The notes beneath the pieces were generated by a model. That model saw only the letters and a list, made by a program, of their open reading frames with translations. It did not search any database and had not been told where the DNA came from. Positions 30,958-39,906 of a stretch of 64,000 nucleotides of DNA are shown here, in pieces (within the stretch, counting starts at the first letter, position 1; each line of letters opens with the position of its first letter). Both the position numbers and the translations under genes were made by a program. The DNA comes from Pycnococcus provasolii (taxonomy: Eukaryota > Chlorophyta > Pseudoscourfieldiophyceae > Pseudoscourfieldiales): contig CP150554.1 in assembly GCA_049487715.1 (NCBI GenBank), positions 744,001 to 808,000 of the forward strand, read 5' to 3'.

Positions 30958-31605
30958 CTACTTGGCAGCCTTCTCAAGCTGCTTGAGGATGCCAACCGCC
31001 TTGTTGATGGTCTTCTCCTTCTTCTTGAAGGATTTCTCCTTCTCGGTGAATGCCTTCTTCTCCTCCGCCAGCTCCTTCTTGATCGTCTTGAGTTCCTCCT
31101 CCTTCTCCTTCTTGGCATCGGCGATCTCAGACTTGGACTTTCCAGCCTGCTTCTCGATGAACGCGATCTCGTTCGCCGCGCAACCCTTTTTGGTCACGGC
31201 GTTACAGACGGGCTTGTTGAGCTTGCTTTCGACGAAGCCCTTGAGCTGGTCGAAGTCGCGCCCACCCTGATAGTCCTTTCCGTTCTTCTCACCTGCCATG
31301 TAGTACTTGATGGTGGGGTACCCTCGCACGCCAACCTTCTGGCATACGTTTTGGCCGGCAGCCGTGCAGTCGACGTCAACGATCATCACGGAGTCCGAGT
31401 CCTTGTAGTTTTGTCCAAGCTTGTCCCAGTCGGGCTTCATGGACTTGCAGTGTCCTCACCACGGCGCGAGGAACTTCACGAAGACGTTCTTGCCCGATCC
31501 GAGCACGGCGGAGTCGAAGTTACTGTCCGTTCCCTCGAACGCGCCCTTCGCAGATGCGAAAGAGCAGAGCGAAAGCACAACCAGCGAGCGCAGAAACGAA
31601 GCCAT
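30958..31605 (-). CDS. One-domain protein disulfide isomerase-like selenoprotein (predicted UGHC active site)
   Basis: From the ATG at 31605 the frame encodes a signal peptide (MASFLRSLVVLSLCSFASA), then a thioredoxin domain, but the active site reads PW-TGA-GHCK. The TGA (31458-31456, codon 50) occupies the first cysteine of the CGHC motif, and the frame continues for 165 codons of clear PDI sequence (GVRGYPTIKYY, cis-Pro after YP). Sec in place of that Cys is known for PDI-type proteins of some algae. The product would be 215 residues: one thioredoxin domain plus a Lys/Glu-rich coiled-coil tail, ending without a KDEL-type signal. A nonsense mutation is the alternative, but no other damage is seen. 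Confidence 0.82.
31456..31458 (-). other. In-frame TGA, predicted selenocysteine codon
   Basis: The minus-strand TGA sits between TGG (Trp) and GGA-CAC-TGC (Gly-His-Cys), so it replaces the N-terminal active-site cysteine of a thioredoxin CGHC motif. Reading frame and homology are intact on both sides. Confidence 0.8.
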
Positions 31606-32023
31606 CGCCCTTCACACGCAGAAGAATGACAAGACAAGACAAGAAACGACAAAAGTCTGCGTCACCGAAGAGGGAGGGGAACGAAATAGGGGTTCGGGGA
31701 AATTCCGGGGGGAGGAAAAGTTGACAATGAGACAGGGAAATTAAACTCCAACGCAGATCAATGGTGGGTGAGTGACAGCAGGAGAGGACATGACGTGGTG
31801 TGGTGTGGTGTGGTGTGGTGTGGTGTTCATGTGTAAAACCAAAACAAACATCCATGAAATGGGACAGGTTGTATTGACTATTATTTTTATTTACTTTTAG
31901 ATGTAACAAGTTTCAGTTAAGTGAGGAGGGGGAAAGGGAAATTTAGAAATTTGGAAAACAAACAAACGATGACGATGACGTTGATGTTGATGTCGACCAT
32001 CCATCCATCCATCCACCGTTCAG
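31606..32023. other. Tandem intergenic region, GATA gene 3' end / PDI upstream
   Basis: No gene is supported. It contains a GTGTGG pentamer repeat (31796-31826), an AT-rich stretch near 31870-31920, and a CCAT tetranucleotide run at 31998-32016. Confidence 0.55.
31796..31826. repeat. TGTGG pentanucleotide repeat
   Basis: Six TGTGG units in the upstream region of the PDI-like selenoprotein gene; a simple microsatellite. Confidence 0.8.
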
Positions 32024-32833
32024 CTAGTAAGCCGTCGCGGCAGGTAGCGCGTGGCTGCGCCGGTAGCGCGTCCCGCACGCGTTGCACAGGCACGGCTTCG
32101 ACGGCGGGCCGCGGCGCCACTGCGGAGACTCCGTCGCGCCGCAGTGGTTGCACGGTCCACCCGGCTGTGTGGGGGTTAGGGTTTGGGTAGGGTTAGGGTT
32201 AGTGAATGGAGGTTTCTGGAGAGGTGAGAAAAAAATCAAACAGCCGGGGGCGAAGCATGGATTTTGATTGGATGGGGGGGTCGAATGGGCCATCGAAGCC
32301 CGTCCGCGGCTTCCCACGCCATTGGTCGGCGCGAAAGGTCCAGCTCCGGAAGAATCTCCCACCCAGAGAGGCTGCGAGCGGAGTCCGGCGGCGCTGCAAC
32401 CCGTCCCCAAAAAGGGCAGCAAAAACAGGCAGGGGACCCTCCTTTTTCGTACCTTGTACGCCCCGGCCAGCGGCACGCGCCTCGTCGACGGCGTCTGCGG
32501 TGGCACCACCGGTTTCGGCGTCGGTATCGGGCTGATGCTCCTCGGGTCGACGTCAGGTCCCAGCATTGAAAGCAGGTCGTCGACGTCCGCCGGCGTAGCC
32601 AAGCGCGCCGTGTCGCCGTCATCCTCGACGCGAACGAGGCGGTACAGCTGCGGTTTCGCCTGAGGCGCCTTGCTGGTAGCGGCGTCGTCGTCAGAGTTGT
32701 GCGCGTTCAAAAGCTGCGACAGGCTGAATGTTGAGCTCTCGACGCGCGGCATTCCCAGTCCCAAGTGCTTTGTCGTCGTCATTGGCACAGGCGCGGCCAT
32801 GATGTGCTCCTGCACGGTGGTTGTGGTCGCCAT
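32024..32833 (-). CDS. Single-finger GATA transcription factor, two exons
   Basis: Exon 1 is 32833-32453 and exon 2 is 32164-32024, joined in phase 0 to give 173 residues. The zinc finger is [16 protein letters not shown] followed by CNACG, spacing C-X2-C-X18-C-X2-C as in plant-type GATA factors that bind WGATAR promoter sites. The finger starts four residues after the splice junction. The N-terminal half is acidic and Ser/Pro-rich. The 288-bp intron has a GTACGA donor and a polypyrimidine tract made of CCCTAA-type repeats before CACACAG. The intron is a multiple of three and has no in-frame stop, so a retained-intron form of 269 residues is possible. Confidence 0.85.
   Translation of the reverse strand: MATTTTVQEHIMAAPVPMTTTKHLGLGMPRVESSTFSLSQLLNAHNSDDDAATSKAPQAKPQLYRLVRVEDDGDTARLATPADVDDLLSMLGPDVDPRSISPIPTPKPVVPPQTPSTRRVPLAGAYKVRKRRVPCLFLLPFLGTGCSAAGLRSQPLWVGDSSGAGPFAPTNGVGSRGRASMAHSTPPSNQNPCFAPGCLIFFSPLQKPPFTNPNPTQTLTPTQPGGPCNHCGATESPQWRRGPPSKPCLCNACGTRYRRSHALPAATAY
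32172..32202 (-). repeat. Telomere-like array forming the polypyrimidine tract of the GATA intron
   Basis: On the minus strand this reads as four CCCTAA/CCCTAC units directly 5' of the CACACAG splice acceptor at 32165, so the telomere-like motif doubles as the pyrimidine-rich tract. Confidence 0.8.
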
Positions 32834-33630
32834 GGTTCTGATTTTGCTGATAGTGTTTGGGTCGAACAAGGACGAAGTTGATTGTGTGCAGAAGCCCCAG
32901 TATGTATCCCTGTATTGTCAAAGTTTGCGGGATAGGAGAAGTGTCCCATTGATGAACGGCGGGTTCGAGTTAGAGAAATGAAATACACAAATTCAAACTT
33001 AACAAACAACTTAATGACCGATGAGGCAACAAACTACATACCTATCAATTTATGTACCAATCAGCTAACAGTCCCAATCCAATCACAAGCCAGTAATCCC
33101 CAGCACCCGGCAGAACCAATCCCAGTGTCCCTACTGCTTCCCTACCAATCCCACGAGTCCCTAACCGTGTTCCCAGAGATGCCCGCAAGAGCCAGTGCGA
33201 ATGCGAATGCGACTGCGAATGGTGGGATAATGAGGGGGAGGTTTTGGAGGGCGGGGAAGCTCCGGAGGGGAGGAGATTCCATTTGGGCCCGGGAACAAGG
33301 CGGGGCCGGGGATTTGCATTTGATTAAAGGGGCGATTTCCAAATGGTTTCGAGATGAAGGGTCGACATTCCTTCTTTGGGAAAACGAATAATGAACCATC
33401 ATGAATGTCTTGAATGAGGGGTGCGTGGTTGGTTTGGGGGACCCCGGATCCGGATGGCTTGCAACGTTGCTCCGGCCGCAAGCCAGCATGATGTCACTAG
33501 GAAGTCCATCCATACTTCCTATGGATGGCAAGGGTCACTTATTACGGGTTAGGGTTACAGGATTACCAACTATTACGGTAGTACCTCTACAGAGGTTGAT
33601 TTGGGTGACGCACTCCTCGTCCTCCTCCTC

Positions 33631-33666
<36 letters not shown>

Positions 33667-34123
33667 TTGATTCCTCGTCCTGTGATTCGTCCTCTGATCC
33701 GAAGCATCGTCCTTCTGCAAGCCTGGTTCTCTCTGGGAAATCTGAACTTCGGTTTCCGCCTCGTCGCTTGTTGTCTCTTTCATGATGAAGCACATCTGCC
33801 ATAGGAAGGTGCCATGTTCAAGGCAAGCAGAAAGAAGAAAGGTCAAAGGGGCAGACTGCAGAAGGAGGGGCCAACCACTGGGCCAACCCCCAAACCAAAC
33901 CCAAACCCCGAACCAAACCCCCAAACCAAACCTAAACCCCCAAACCAATCCAAACCCCCAAACCAAACCCCCCAACCAAAAAGCAAGCAAAAAGTCGAAA
34001 AAGCGCGTCCATACCTGTTAACAACCCCCACGGCCACCACCCAACCCAGCGTATGTAAAAGTAAAGTGTCCGGGGAAACCATTCCCCTATCCCCTTTCTA
34101 ACAAGCCTTCCTTCCTTTTCGCC
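32834..34123. other. Divergent upstream region, GATA gene / MiaB gene
   Basis: About 1.3 kb without a confident gene. It has an AT-rich part (32960-33120), a CCTCGT microsatellite (33612-33666), a short TTAGGG pair (33546-33557), and a CCAAACC-rich stretch (33880-33985). A minus-strand open frame at 33990-33535 has an acidic Glu/Asp run made by the microsatellite; it is not called. The extreme right side is the MiaB gene leader. Confidence 0.5.
33612..33666. repeat. CTCCTC/CTCGTC microsatellite
   Basis: A run of CTC-rich trimers and hexamers about 55 bp long; it would encode an acidic run on the minus strand but no gene is supported around it. Confidence 0.75.
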
Positions 34124-35752
34124 ATGGCGGCGGCAGCACGCATTCATGCTCATGCTCATGCCCCCTCTCTCAGGTCTTCGTCTCGTCTTCCACCTCGCTC
34201 CTGCCTTCCACTTAGGAGCTCCTTTTGCCGTACCCCTCGGGATAATAGTGTGGTTAGGGCCGTGTCAACGCCCTCCGCGGAAGAAGAGTCGTCGCTCTTC
34301 TGCGGACCGGACGGACAAGTCATGGACCGGCCTGGTGGAGTGTCCCTGGTCGCCGACTCCGCATCGAAGCTGTACCACATTCACACCATGGGATGCCAGA
34401 TGAACCTCGCGGACAGCGAACGCATGGCGGGCGCGCTCGAGGCGGAAGGATACGTGTGCACGCCTGACATTGACATGGCAAGCGTCGTCGTGTACAACAC
34501 GTGCAGCATTAGAGACAAGGCGGAGCAGAAGGTGTACAGCGCAGTCGGACGCATTGCCGCCAAAAAACGCAAGAGCATGGGTGACACGCGCATTGTCGTC
34601 GCGGGATGTGTCGCGCAGCAGGAGGGAGAGGCGCTGCTTCGACGCATACCGGAACTTGACCTCGTCATTGGACCGCAGCACGCACCTTCCATCGGACACC
34701 TGCTCGCGCAAGTCGAAACCACGGACGCGCAGCTGTGTGCGACGGAGGAAATTGACGGGCCCGTCGCGGAGGACGTCACCGCGCCGAAGCGAGACTCCAG
34801 CGTGTCCGCGTGGGTGAACGTCATCTACGGGTGCAACGAAAGCTGCACGTACTGCATAGTGCCGTCCGTGAGAGGTTCGGAAAAGTCGCGCGATGCCGAC
34901 GCCGTCCTGCGCGAGGTGATTGCGTGCGCCGAAGCGGGGTACCAGGAGGTGACTCTTCTAGGCCAGAACATCGACGCGTACGGGCGAGACCTGCCCGGCG
35001 TCGCCGACGACGGCAGCGGTCGGAGGCTGTGGACCTTCTCGGACCTCCTGCGCAAGGTGGCCTCAGATCCTCTGTGCCCGCCACGCGTGCGCTTCGCCAC
35101 GAGCCATCCGCGATACTTCACCAGGAGGCTTGTTGACACCATCGCGGAACTGCCGCGCGTGTGCCGGTACTTTCACATCCCATTCCAGAGCGGAGACGAC
35201 GAGGTTCTGCGCCGCATGGCGCGAGGGTACACGGCGCAGCGGTACGAGGACATTCTCGCGTACGTTCGCGAGAAGATGCCCGATTGCAGCATCACCGCGG
35301 ACGCGTTTGTGGGATTCCCCGGAGAGACGGAGGAGCAATTCGAGCGAACGTGCGATCTCGTTCGAAGGTGCAAGCTGGACAGCGTGAACACCGCGGCGTA
35401 CTCGCCGCGCCCGGGAACGCCCGCGGCTGTGTGGGACGATCAGGTGGCTGACCTCATCAAGCAGGACCGCCTGCAGCGCCTCAACGCGGTGGTCGCGGAG
35501 GTGGCGGAGGAGGCGAGTCAGCGATGGCTTGGTACCGAACAGTGGCTGCTCTTTGAGGGCGTCGACGCAAAGGATGCCTGCATTGCGTGGGGGCGTACAG
35601 ATGGCAATCGCAAGACGTGGGTGCGTTGTGCGAGCGAGGCGGAGGCGGAGGGGCTCGTGGGCAAGTTTGGGCGTGTCACCATCACCGAAGCTCGTGCGTT
35701 TAGCCTGAGCGGTGACCTGCTCGAGGTTGTGAGCGAACCGGATAGATTGTGA
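34124..35752 (+). CDS. tRNA-2-methylthio-N6-dimethylallyladenosine synthase (MiaB type), organelle-targeted
   Basis: MiaB is a radical-SAM enzyme with two 4Fe-4S clusters that adds a methylthio group to i6A37 of tRNAs. The product is 542 residues in one exon. The first 60 residues are Arg/Ser/Pro-rich, consistent with a plastid or mitochondrial presequence. The N-terminal MTTase domain has its cluster cysteines in MGCQMNLAD, YNTCSIRDKA and VVAGCVAQQ. The radical-SAM motif CNESCTYC lies at about 239-246. Helix TLLGQNIDAYG and a C-terminal TRAM domain follow. The sequence is closer to bacterial MiaB than to the e-MtaB/CDKAL1 group. It converges on an unknown gene. Confidence 0.93.
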   Translation: MAAAARIHAHAHAPSLRSSSRLPPRSCLPLRSSFCRTPRDNSVVRAVSTPSAEEESSLFCGPDGQVMDRPGGVSLVADSASKLYHIHTMGCQMNLADSERMAGALEAEGYVCTPDIDMASVVVYNTCSIRDKAEQKVYSAVGRIAAKKRKSMGDTRIVVAGCVAQQEGEALLRRIPELDLVIGPQHAPSIGHLLAQVETTDAQLCATEEIDGPVAEDVTAPKRDSSVSAWVNVIYGCNESCTYCIVPSVRGSEKSRDADAVLREVIACAEAGYQEVTLLGQNIDAYGRDLPGVADDGSGRRLWTFSDLLRKVASDPLCPPRVRFATSHPRYFTRRLVDTIAELPRVCRYFHIPFQSGDDEVLRRMARGYTAQRYEDILAYVREKMPDCSITADAFVGFPGETEEQFERTCDLVRRCKLDSVNTAAYSPRPGTPAAVWDDQVADLIKQDRLQRLNAVVAEVAEEASQRWLGTEQWLLFEGVDAKDACIAWGRTDGNRKTWVRCASEAEAEGLVGKFGRVTITEARAFSLSGDLLEVVSEPDRL

Positions 35753-35888
35753 ACGGCGGCCCTGTTTGGGGTCCCAAGTAATAATAAAAGTAAGGCCATA
35801 TGCTGATTTTACACAAAAAATGAGGTACTTTATACAAGGACGATTTTGTTTACTGGTACATACACGCATACACATTCACTTGTTCTGG

Positions 35889-36608
35889 TCAGGCGTCGTC
35901 GCCTTCTTCTGGTGGGTCATCAGAGAACTTTGACTTGACGTGATAGAACTTGAAGGCTACCTTTTCCTTTTCTTCTCCTGCGATGACACCATCCACCTGC
36001 CCGGGAATAAAACCGCCACTCATTTGCAGTTCGAAGACTTCCGCCTCCTCCGGCGTTAGCGGCCTCTCGCCGTATTGATCGAAGTAAGCGTCTCCACCTG
36101 GACTACACTTTCGCACCACGTTCTCGAGGAACGCGAGTGGGTTGCTCTTCCCCCTCGGCGTCGACGCCGGCGTTCTCGGTTGTTGTTCGCCTGAAGTTGA
36201 CGCTGGGGGCGTCGTTCGCGTAGGTGTCGTCGGAGCAGACCCGACCTGTTGTTGTTTGTCGTCGTCGTCGTCGTGCGAGGCTCGAGGAACGAGGGTTTTG
36301 TTCTCCTTCAACTTTCTCTCGTCCTCAGACAGGTACCCTTGCAAGGGCAAGGACGTCAGAAGAGCACTCCTTAAGTCACCCTCACGTGCGTCAGGACTTG
36401 CGTCAGGGTCAGGCTCAGGAGAGATTGCTGATAGAGAAGGAGAGGCGGCCGCAGAGACTGAGACTGAGGTGACGGAGGTCCTGAGGTTGGCATCTTCCAC
36501 AGTCAACTTCTTCTGCAGGAGCGAGTCGCGCGCCTGCATGGACTCGCGCAGACGCTGGTCCAGCAGCGCGGACCCATCGACGTCCGCGCCAACACTGGAC
36601 GCGGACAT
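35889..36608 (-). CDS. Unknown acidic, Ser/Pro-rich protein
   Basis: The first in-frame ATG is 36608, giving 239 residues. I do not recognise a family. The middle is low complexity (Asp run, Thr/Pro-rich). The C-terminal 75 residues (NPLAFLENVVRKC, then RPLTPEEAEVFELQMSGGF, then FKFYHVKSKFSDDPPEE) look ordered and are the best candidate for a conserved domain. No signal peptide or membrane segment is seen. It is divergent from homoserine dehydrogenase with a 133-bp gap that holds CCCTA units. Confidence 0.6.
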   Translation of the reverse strand: MSASSVGADVDGSALLDQRLRESMQARDSLLQKKLTVEDANLRTSVTSVSVSAAASPSLSAISPEPDPDASPDAREGDLRSALLTSLPLQGYLSEDERKLKENKTLVPRASHDDDDDKQQQVGSAPTTPTRTTPPASTSGEQQPRTPASTPRGKSNPLAFLENVVRKCSPGGDAYFDQYGERPLTPEEAEVFELQMSGGFIPGQVDGVIAGEEKEKVAFKFYHVKSKFSDDPPEEGDDA

Positions 36609-36673
36609 GGCAGATACGAGGTACCAGGTATGACACGGCAAGGGCAAAGATCGACCGACGTGGTGCGGACCCT

Positions 36674-36713
36674 GCTAACCCTATTTGGTAACCCTATCCC
36701 ATATACCCTAATC
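36674..36713 (+). repeat. Degenerate CCCTA units upstream of homoserine dehydrogenase
   Basis: Three or four interrupted AACCCTA/ACCCTA units end about 30 bp before the homoserine dehydrogenase ATG, reading CCCTA on its coding strand. Confidence 0.6.
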
Positions 36714-36741
36714 GACCCCCTCTTCCTCGCGCCATCTCTCC

Positions 36742-37794
36742 ATGCAGGCTGTTCTGCTCGGGTGTGGCGGCGTCGGGCGCGCGGTGCTGCGCATCGCCAC
36801 GTCGGGCGCAGAGACCTCCGCCTTCTCCTTCCTCGCCGTCCTTGACTCGTCAGGGGGCATAATCTGCGACGGCGACGTCGCTCTTGTGAAGGCTGTCCTT
36901 GCGCACAAGGAAGCGGGACACTCGCTAGCGTCATTCACCGGACACGGCAAGCAGGGCTTGCCCAAGGATGACGTCGTCGCGCAGATCAAAGCGCAGTCGC
37001 TGAAGTTTGCGGTCATCGACACGACAGCTGCCGACACGGTGGAAGAGCTCGTCAGCTTCGGTGCGAGTGCAGTCGTGCTCGCGAACAAGAAACCGGCCGC
37101 CGACGCAAGTGCGGAGAACTACAAAAAGCTCGTCTCCGCAGCGACGTTCCGTCACGAAAGCACCGTAGGAGCTGGCACGCCCATCCTCGCGACGGTAAGG
37201 AGGCTTCGTGCTGGGCTCGATAACCCGACGCGCATTGAAGGGTGCATGAGTGGCACGCTCGGGTTCGTTTGCAGCGGCTTGGACACTGGGAAGCCACTTA
37301 GTGAGGTGGTGCGCGAGGCGAAGGCGCTCGGATATACGGAGCCAGACCCGCGAGACGACCTCAGCGGAACGGACGTGCAGAGGAAGGCGCTCATCCTTGC
37401 GCGCTCTTGTGGTCTCGACCACCTCGAGATGAAGGACGTTCCCGTCGAGCCTTTGTATCCTCCGTCCATGGGACCGGAGAATATGGACGTTGACGCATTC
37501 ATGGCCAACCTCGGAAGCCTCGACACGGACATGGCGTCGCGCGTTGCGGCTGCGAAGGAGCGCGGTGAGGTTCTGCGATACTGCGGCACAGTTGACGTTG
37601 CTGCCGGCAAGGCGTCGGTGGAACTTGTCGCGGTGAAGAGCGACAGCCCGCTCGGCCGTCTGCAGGGGGCGGACAACATGTTTGTGATCCACTCCAGCAT
37701 CTACGCGGAGCGACCACTTGTGCTGCAAGGTGCTGGTGCGGGCAACGAGTGCACGGCAATCGGTGTGCTCGCCGATCTGAAGGAGGTGATATGA
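36742..37794 (+). CDS. Homoserine dehydrogenase, monofunctional
   Basis: The enzyme reduces aspartate semialdehyde to homoserine on the way to threonine, methionine and isoleucine. The 350-residue product opens directly with the Rossmann dinucleotide fold (LLGCGGVGRAV). The catalytic domain contains ANKKPAA, a HESTVGAGTPI-type substrate loop and the block EGCMSGTLGF; the motif GYTEPDPRDDLSGTDVQRKA is the family signature around the catalytic lysine. There is no fused aspartate kinase and no ACT domain, unlike the bifunctional plant enzyme. No transit peptide is visible from this ATG; a CAG two codons into the frame could be a splice acceptor, but no in-frame upstream exon was found. It converges on RadA with 30 bp between stops. 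Confidence 0.93.
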   Translation: MQAVLLGCGGVGRAVLRIATSGAETSAFSFLAVLDSSGGIICDGDVALVKAVLAHKEAGHSLASFTGHGKQGLPKDDVVAQIKAQSLKFAVIDTTAADTVEELVSFGASAVVLANKKPAADASAENYKKLVSAATFRHESTVGAGTPILATVRRLRAGLDNPTRIEGCMSGTLGFVCSGLDTGKPLSEVVREAKALGYTEPDPRDDLSGTDVQRKALILARSCGLDHLEMKDVPVEPLYPPSMGPENMDVDAFMANLGSLDTDMASRVAAAKERGEVLRYCGTVDVAAGKASVELVAVKSDSPLGRLQGADNMFVIHSSIYAERPLVLQGAGAGNECTAIGVLADLKEVI

Positions 37795-37824
37795 TGGTAA
37801 TATCATAACGGTCATACACATTTT

Positions 37825-39534
37825 TTATACAATCAAAACTTCTTCCAGCACATCCTCCAAGCGAGTCAGAGGCACCGCAGTGATGCCAGGTTTGTCGCGC
37901 TGCACCTGCTCTGACGAGCCAGGCGCGACGATGAGGCGCTCGAAGCCGAGACGGCGAGCCTCTCCCAAACGACGTGCAAGCTGCGTGCATCCGCGAAGCT
38001 CGCCGCCGAGTCCAACCTCCGCGGCAAACGCAACGCCAGGCGCCACACGGCAGCCTTTCATGCTCGCTGCAACGGCAACGCAAACCGCCAGGTCCGCTGA
38101 CGGGTCCGTGATGCGCAGTCCTCCCGTCACGTTGAGGTACACCTCGTAGCGGTACACGGGAAGCTTCGCCGACTTGGAGAGAATCGCGAGCAGCATGTGC
38201 ATGCGGTTGATGTCCACGCCCGTCGCAACGCGCCTCGCCGGAACGTCCTTCGGGACGGAGTTGGCCAGTGCTTGCACCTCAACAAGAACTGCACGCGACC
38301 CCTCGACGCACGCAGCCACCGCCGCGGGACCGCCCGTGCCTGCTTCTCCGGCGAATTTGAGCGACGCATCTGGCAGCGCCTCCATACCACGCGGCGTCAT
38401 TGCGAACAGGCCCACCTCGTCCGTAGGCCCGAATCGATTCTTCAGCGCGCGCAAAATGCGACCCGGTCCACCCGCGACGTCGTTCTCGAGGTACAAGACG
38501 GCGTCGACGACGTGCTCGAGAACCCGCGGTCCTGCAATCTCTCCAGCCTTCGTGACATGTCCAACGAGAAGGATGGGAATGCGCTGTCCCTTGGCAACGC
38601 GGAGCAGAGCCGCCGCGCACTCTCTCACCTGCGTCACGGATCCAGCGGCGCCCGTAACGCCGTCAAGGTAGACCGTCTGAATCGAGTCGACGACAATCGC
38701 GGCAGGTTGCAGGGAAACCGCGAGTTGCAGCACATCGTCGACGGACGTCGTCGCGTGCACGAGAAGTGACTCGTGCGCCCCGTCGAGCACGGGAAGCCTC
38801 GTCGCACGGTGAAATACCTGCTCCTCGCTCTCTTCGCCGGAGACGTACAGCACATTCTTCGGCGTATTTGTGGCGGCGGCACCGTTCGCAATCATCGCCG
38901 CGAGCTGCAGAAGCAGGGTTGACTTGCCCACACCCGGCTCACCTCCGACAAGCGTGAGTGAGCCGGGCACGACGCCACCACCGAGCACGCGAGCGAGCTC
39001 TTTGCCCTCCTCGTTGGTGAGAGCGATTCTTCTCGAGCTGGCTGTTTCGTTTTTGTCATTGTTCCTTTCGTCCTCAGCCACCTGCTTCAGCGTTCTCGGT
39101 TGTGTATCGGTTGTGCTTACCCACGCGACGTTCTGCCTTGCTTTGCTTTGTCTCATGGCGGCATCCGCGGTGCGTGCGCCTGACTTGGTTGTTGAGTTTT
39201 TCTTCTCCTTGGGTATGTAGACCTCAACGATTGTGTTCCACTTTCCACACCCTTGGCACTTGCCGACCCACTGCCTGCAGTCCCATCCGCACTCCGTGCA
39301 TACGTACGCTGATGGTGCGGCTTGCGACGCCGCTGAAGAAGAGGACGGCAGAGATTTACAAACAAACCTATGGCGCCAAACTCCTCCGAGGGAAATGCGA
39401 GGAGCACTGTGAGAATGAGCGTGGGGATGACATGAGACGTGCATGGACGAGTTGCGACGAGGTAACTGACAAGCACGAGCTGTATTGTTTGCTTCTGAAA
39501 GGAATCTCCCCTTTGATTGGAATCCTGAGCCCAT
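37825..39534 (-). CDS. radA: DNA repair protein RadA (Sms), organelle-targeted
   Basis: RadA is a RecA-like ATPase and DnaB-type helicase that helps branch migration in recombination; algal and plant copies act in organelles. The product is 569 residues in one exon. An N-terminal extension of about 75 residues precedes the C4 zinc finger (CTECGWDCRQWVGKCQGCGKW). Walker A is GGEPGVGKST. The RadA-specific KNRFGPTDEVGLF motif is present, followed by the C-terminal Lon-protease-like domain that lacks peptidase function. A short TTAGGG near 39731 lies in the shared upstream region with the aquaporin gene. Confidence 0.95.
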   Translation of the reverse strand: MGSGFQSKGRFLSEANNTARACQLPRRNSSMHVSCHPHAHSHSAPRISLGGVWRHRFVCKSLPSSSSAASQAAPSAYVCTECGWDCRQWVGKCQGCGKWNTIVEVYIPKEKKNSTTKSGARTADAAMRQSKARQNVAWVSTTDTQPRTLKQVAEDERNNDKNETASSRRIALTNEEGKELARVLGGGVVPGSLTLVGGEPGVGKSTLLLQLAAMIANGAAATNTPKNVLYVSGEESEEQVFHRATRLPVLDGAHESLLVHATTSVDDVLQLAVSLQPAAIVVDSIQTVYLDGVTGAAGSVTQVRECAAALLRVAKGQRIPILLVGHVTKAGEIAGPRVLEHVVDAVLYLENDVAGGPGRILRALKNRFGPTDEVGLFAMTPRGMEALPDASLKFAGEAGTGGPAAVAACVEGSRAVLVEVQALANSVPKDVPARRVATGVDINRMHMLLAILSKSAKLPVYRYEVYLNVTGGLRITDPSADLAVCVAVAASMKGCRVAPGVAFAAEVGLGGELRGCTQLARRLGEARRLGFERLIVAPGSSEQVQRDKPGITAVPLTRLEDVLEEVLIV

Positions 39535-39906
39535 GAGGTTGATTTTGATTTTGTTGATTTTGTTGTTGTTGAAGTGACACGTACGCTTTTAACGTGATCG
39601 CGAGACAAGAATGAAGAACATGGTGACTGAACGATCATCATCACCATCACCACGAGTCAACACACCGAACGACAGCCGGCCGGACCAGGTGGCCGGACCC
39701 GAATGCCGGGTAGCTAGAGGGGCGGGGACGTTAGGGTTTCCCGGTGGGAGGAGGAGGGTTTCCGAACGTTTTGTTTGGACAGGTCTTTTGTTTGGCGCGT
39801 TCCCTTTCCCCCCGGCCCCGGCTGCCCAAGGCGTTTTTCCTCCTTCCTCCCCCCTCCACTCTTCCCACTCATTTTCTTTTTCACTTTCACTTTAGGTTTC
39901 ACAATC
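39535..39906. other. Divergent upstream region, RadA / SIP-like aquaporin
   Basis: A 372-bp gap with a single TTAGGGTTT at 39731-39739, a small ATCATC microsatellite near 39636, and a pyrimidine-rich leader just before the aquaporin ATG. No coding region is supported. Confidence 0.55.

Noticed and set aside
33535-33990. 151-codon minus-strand frame with acidic run
   Set aside because: The Glu/Asp run comes from a microsatellite and the rest from CCAAACC repeats; there is no independent support.
36630-36741. Upstream exon for homoserine dehydrogenase starting at ATG 36630
   Set aside because: Joining it at the GTAACC donor to the CAG acceptor near 36746 puts the enzyme out of frame.
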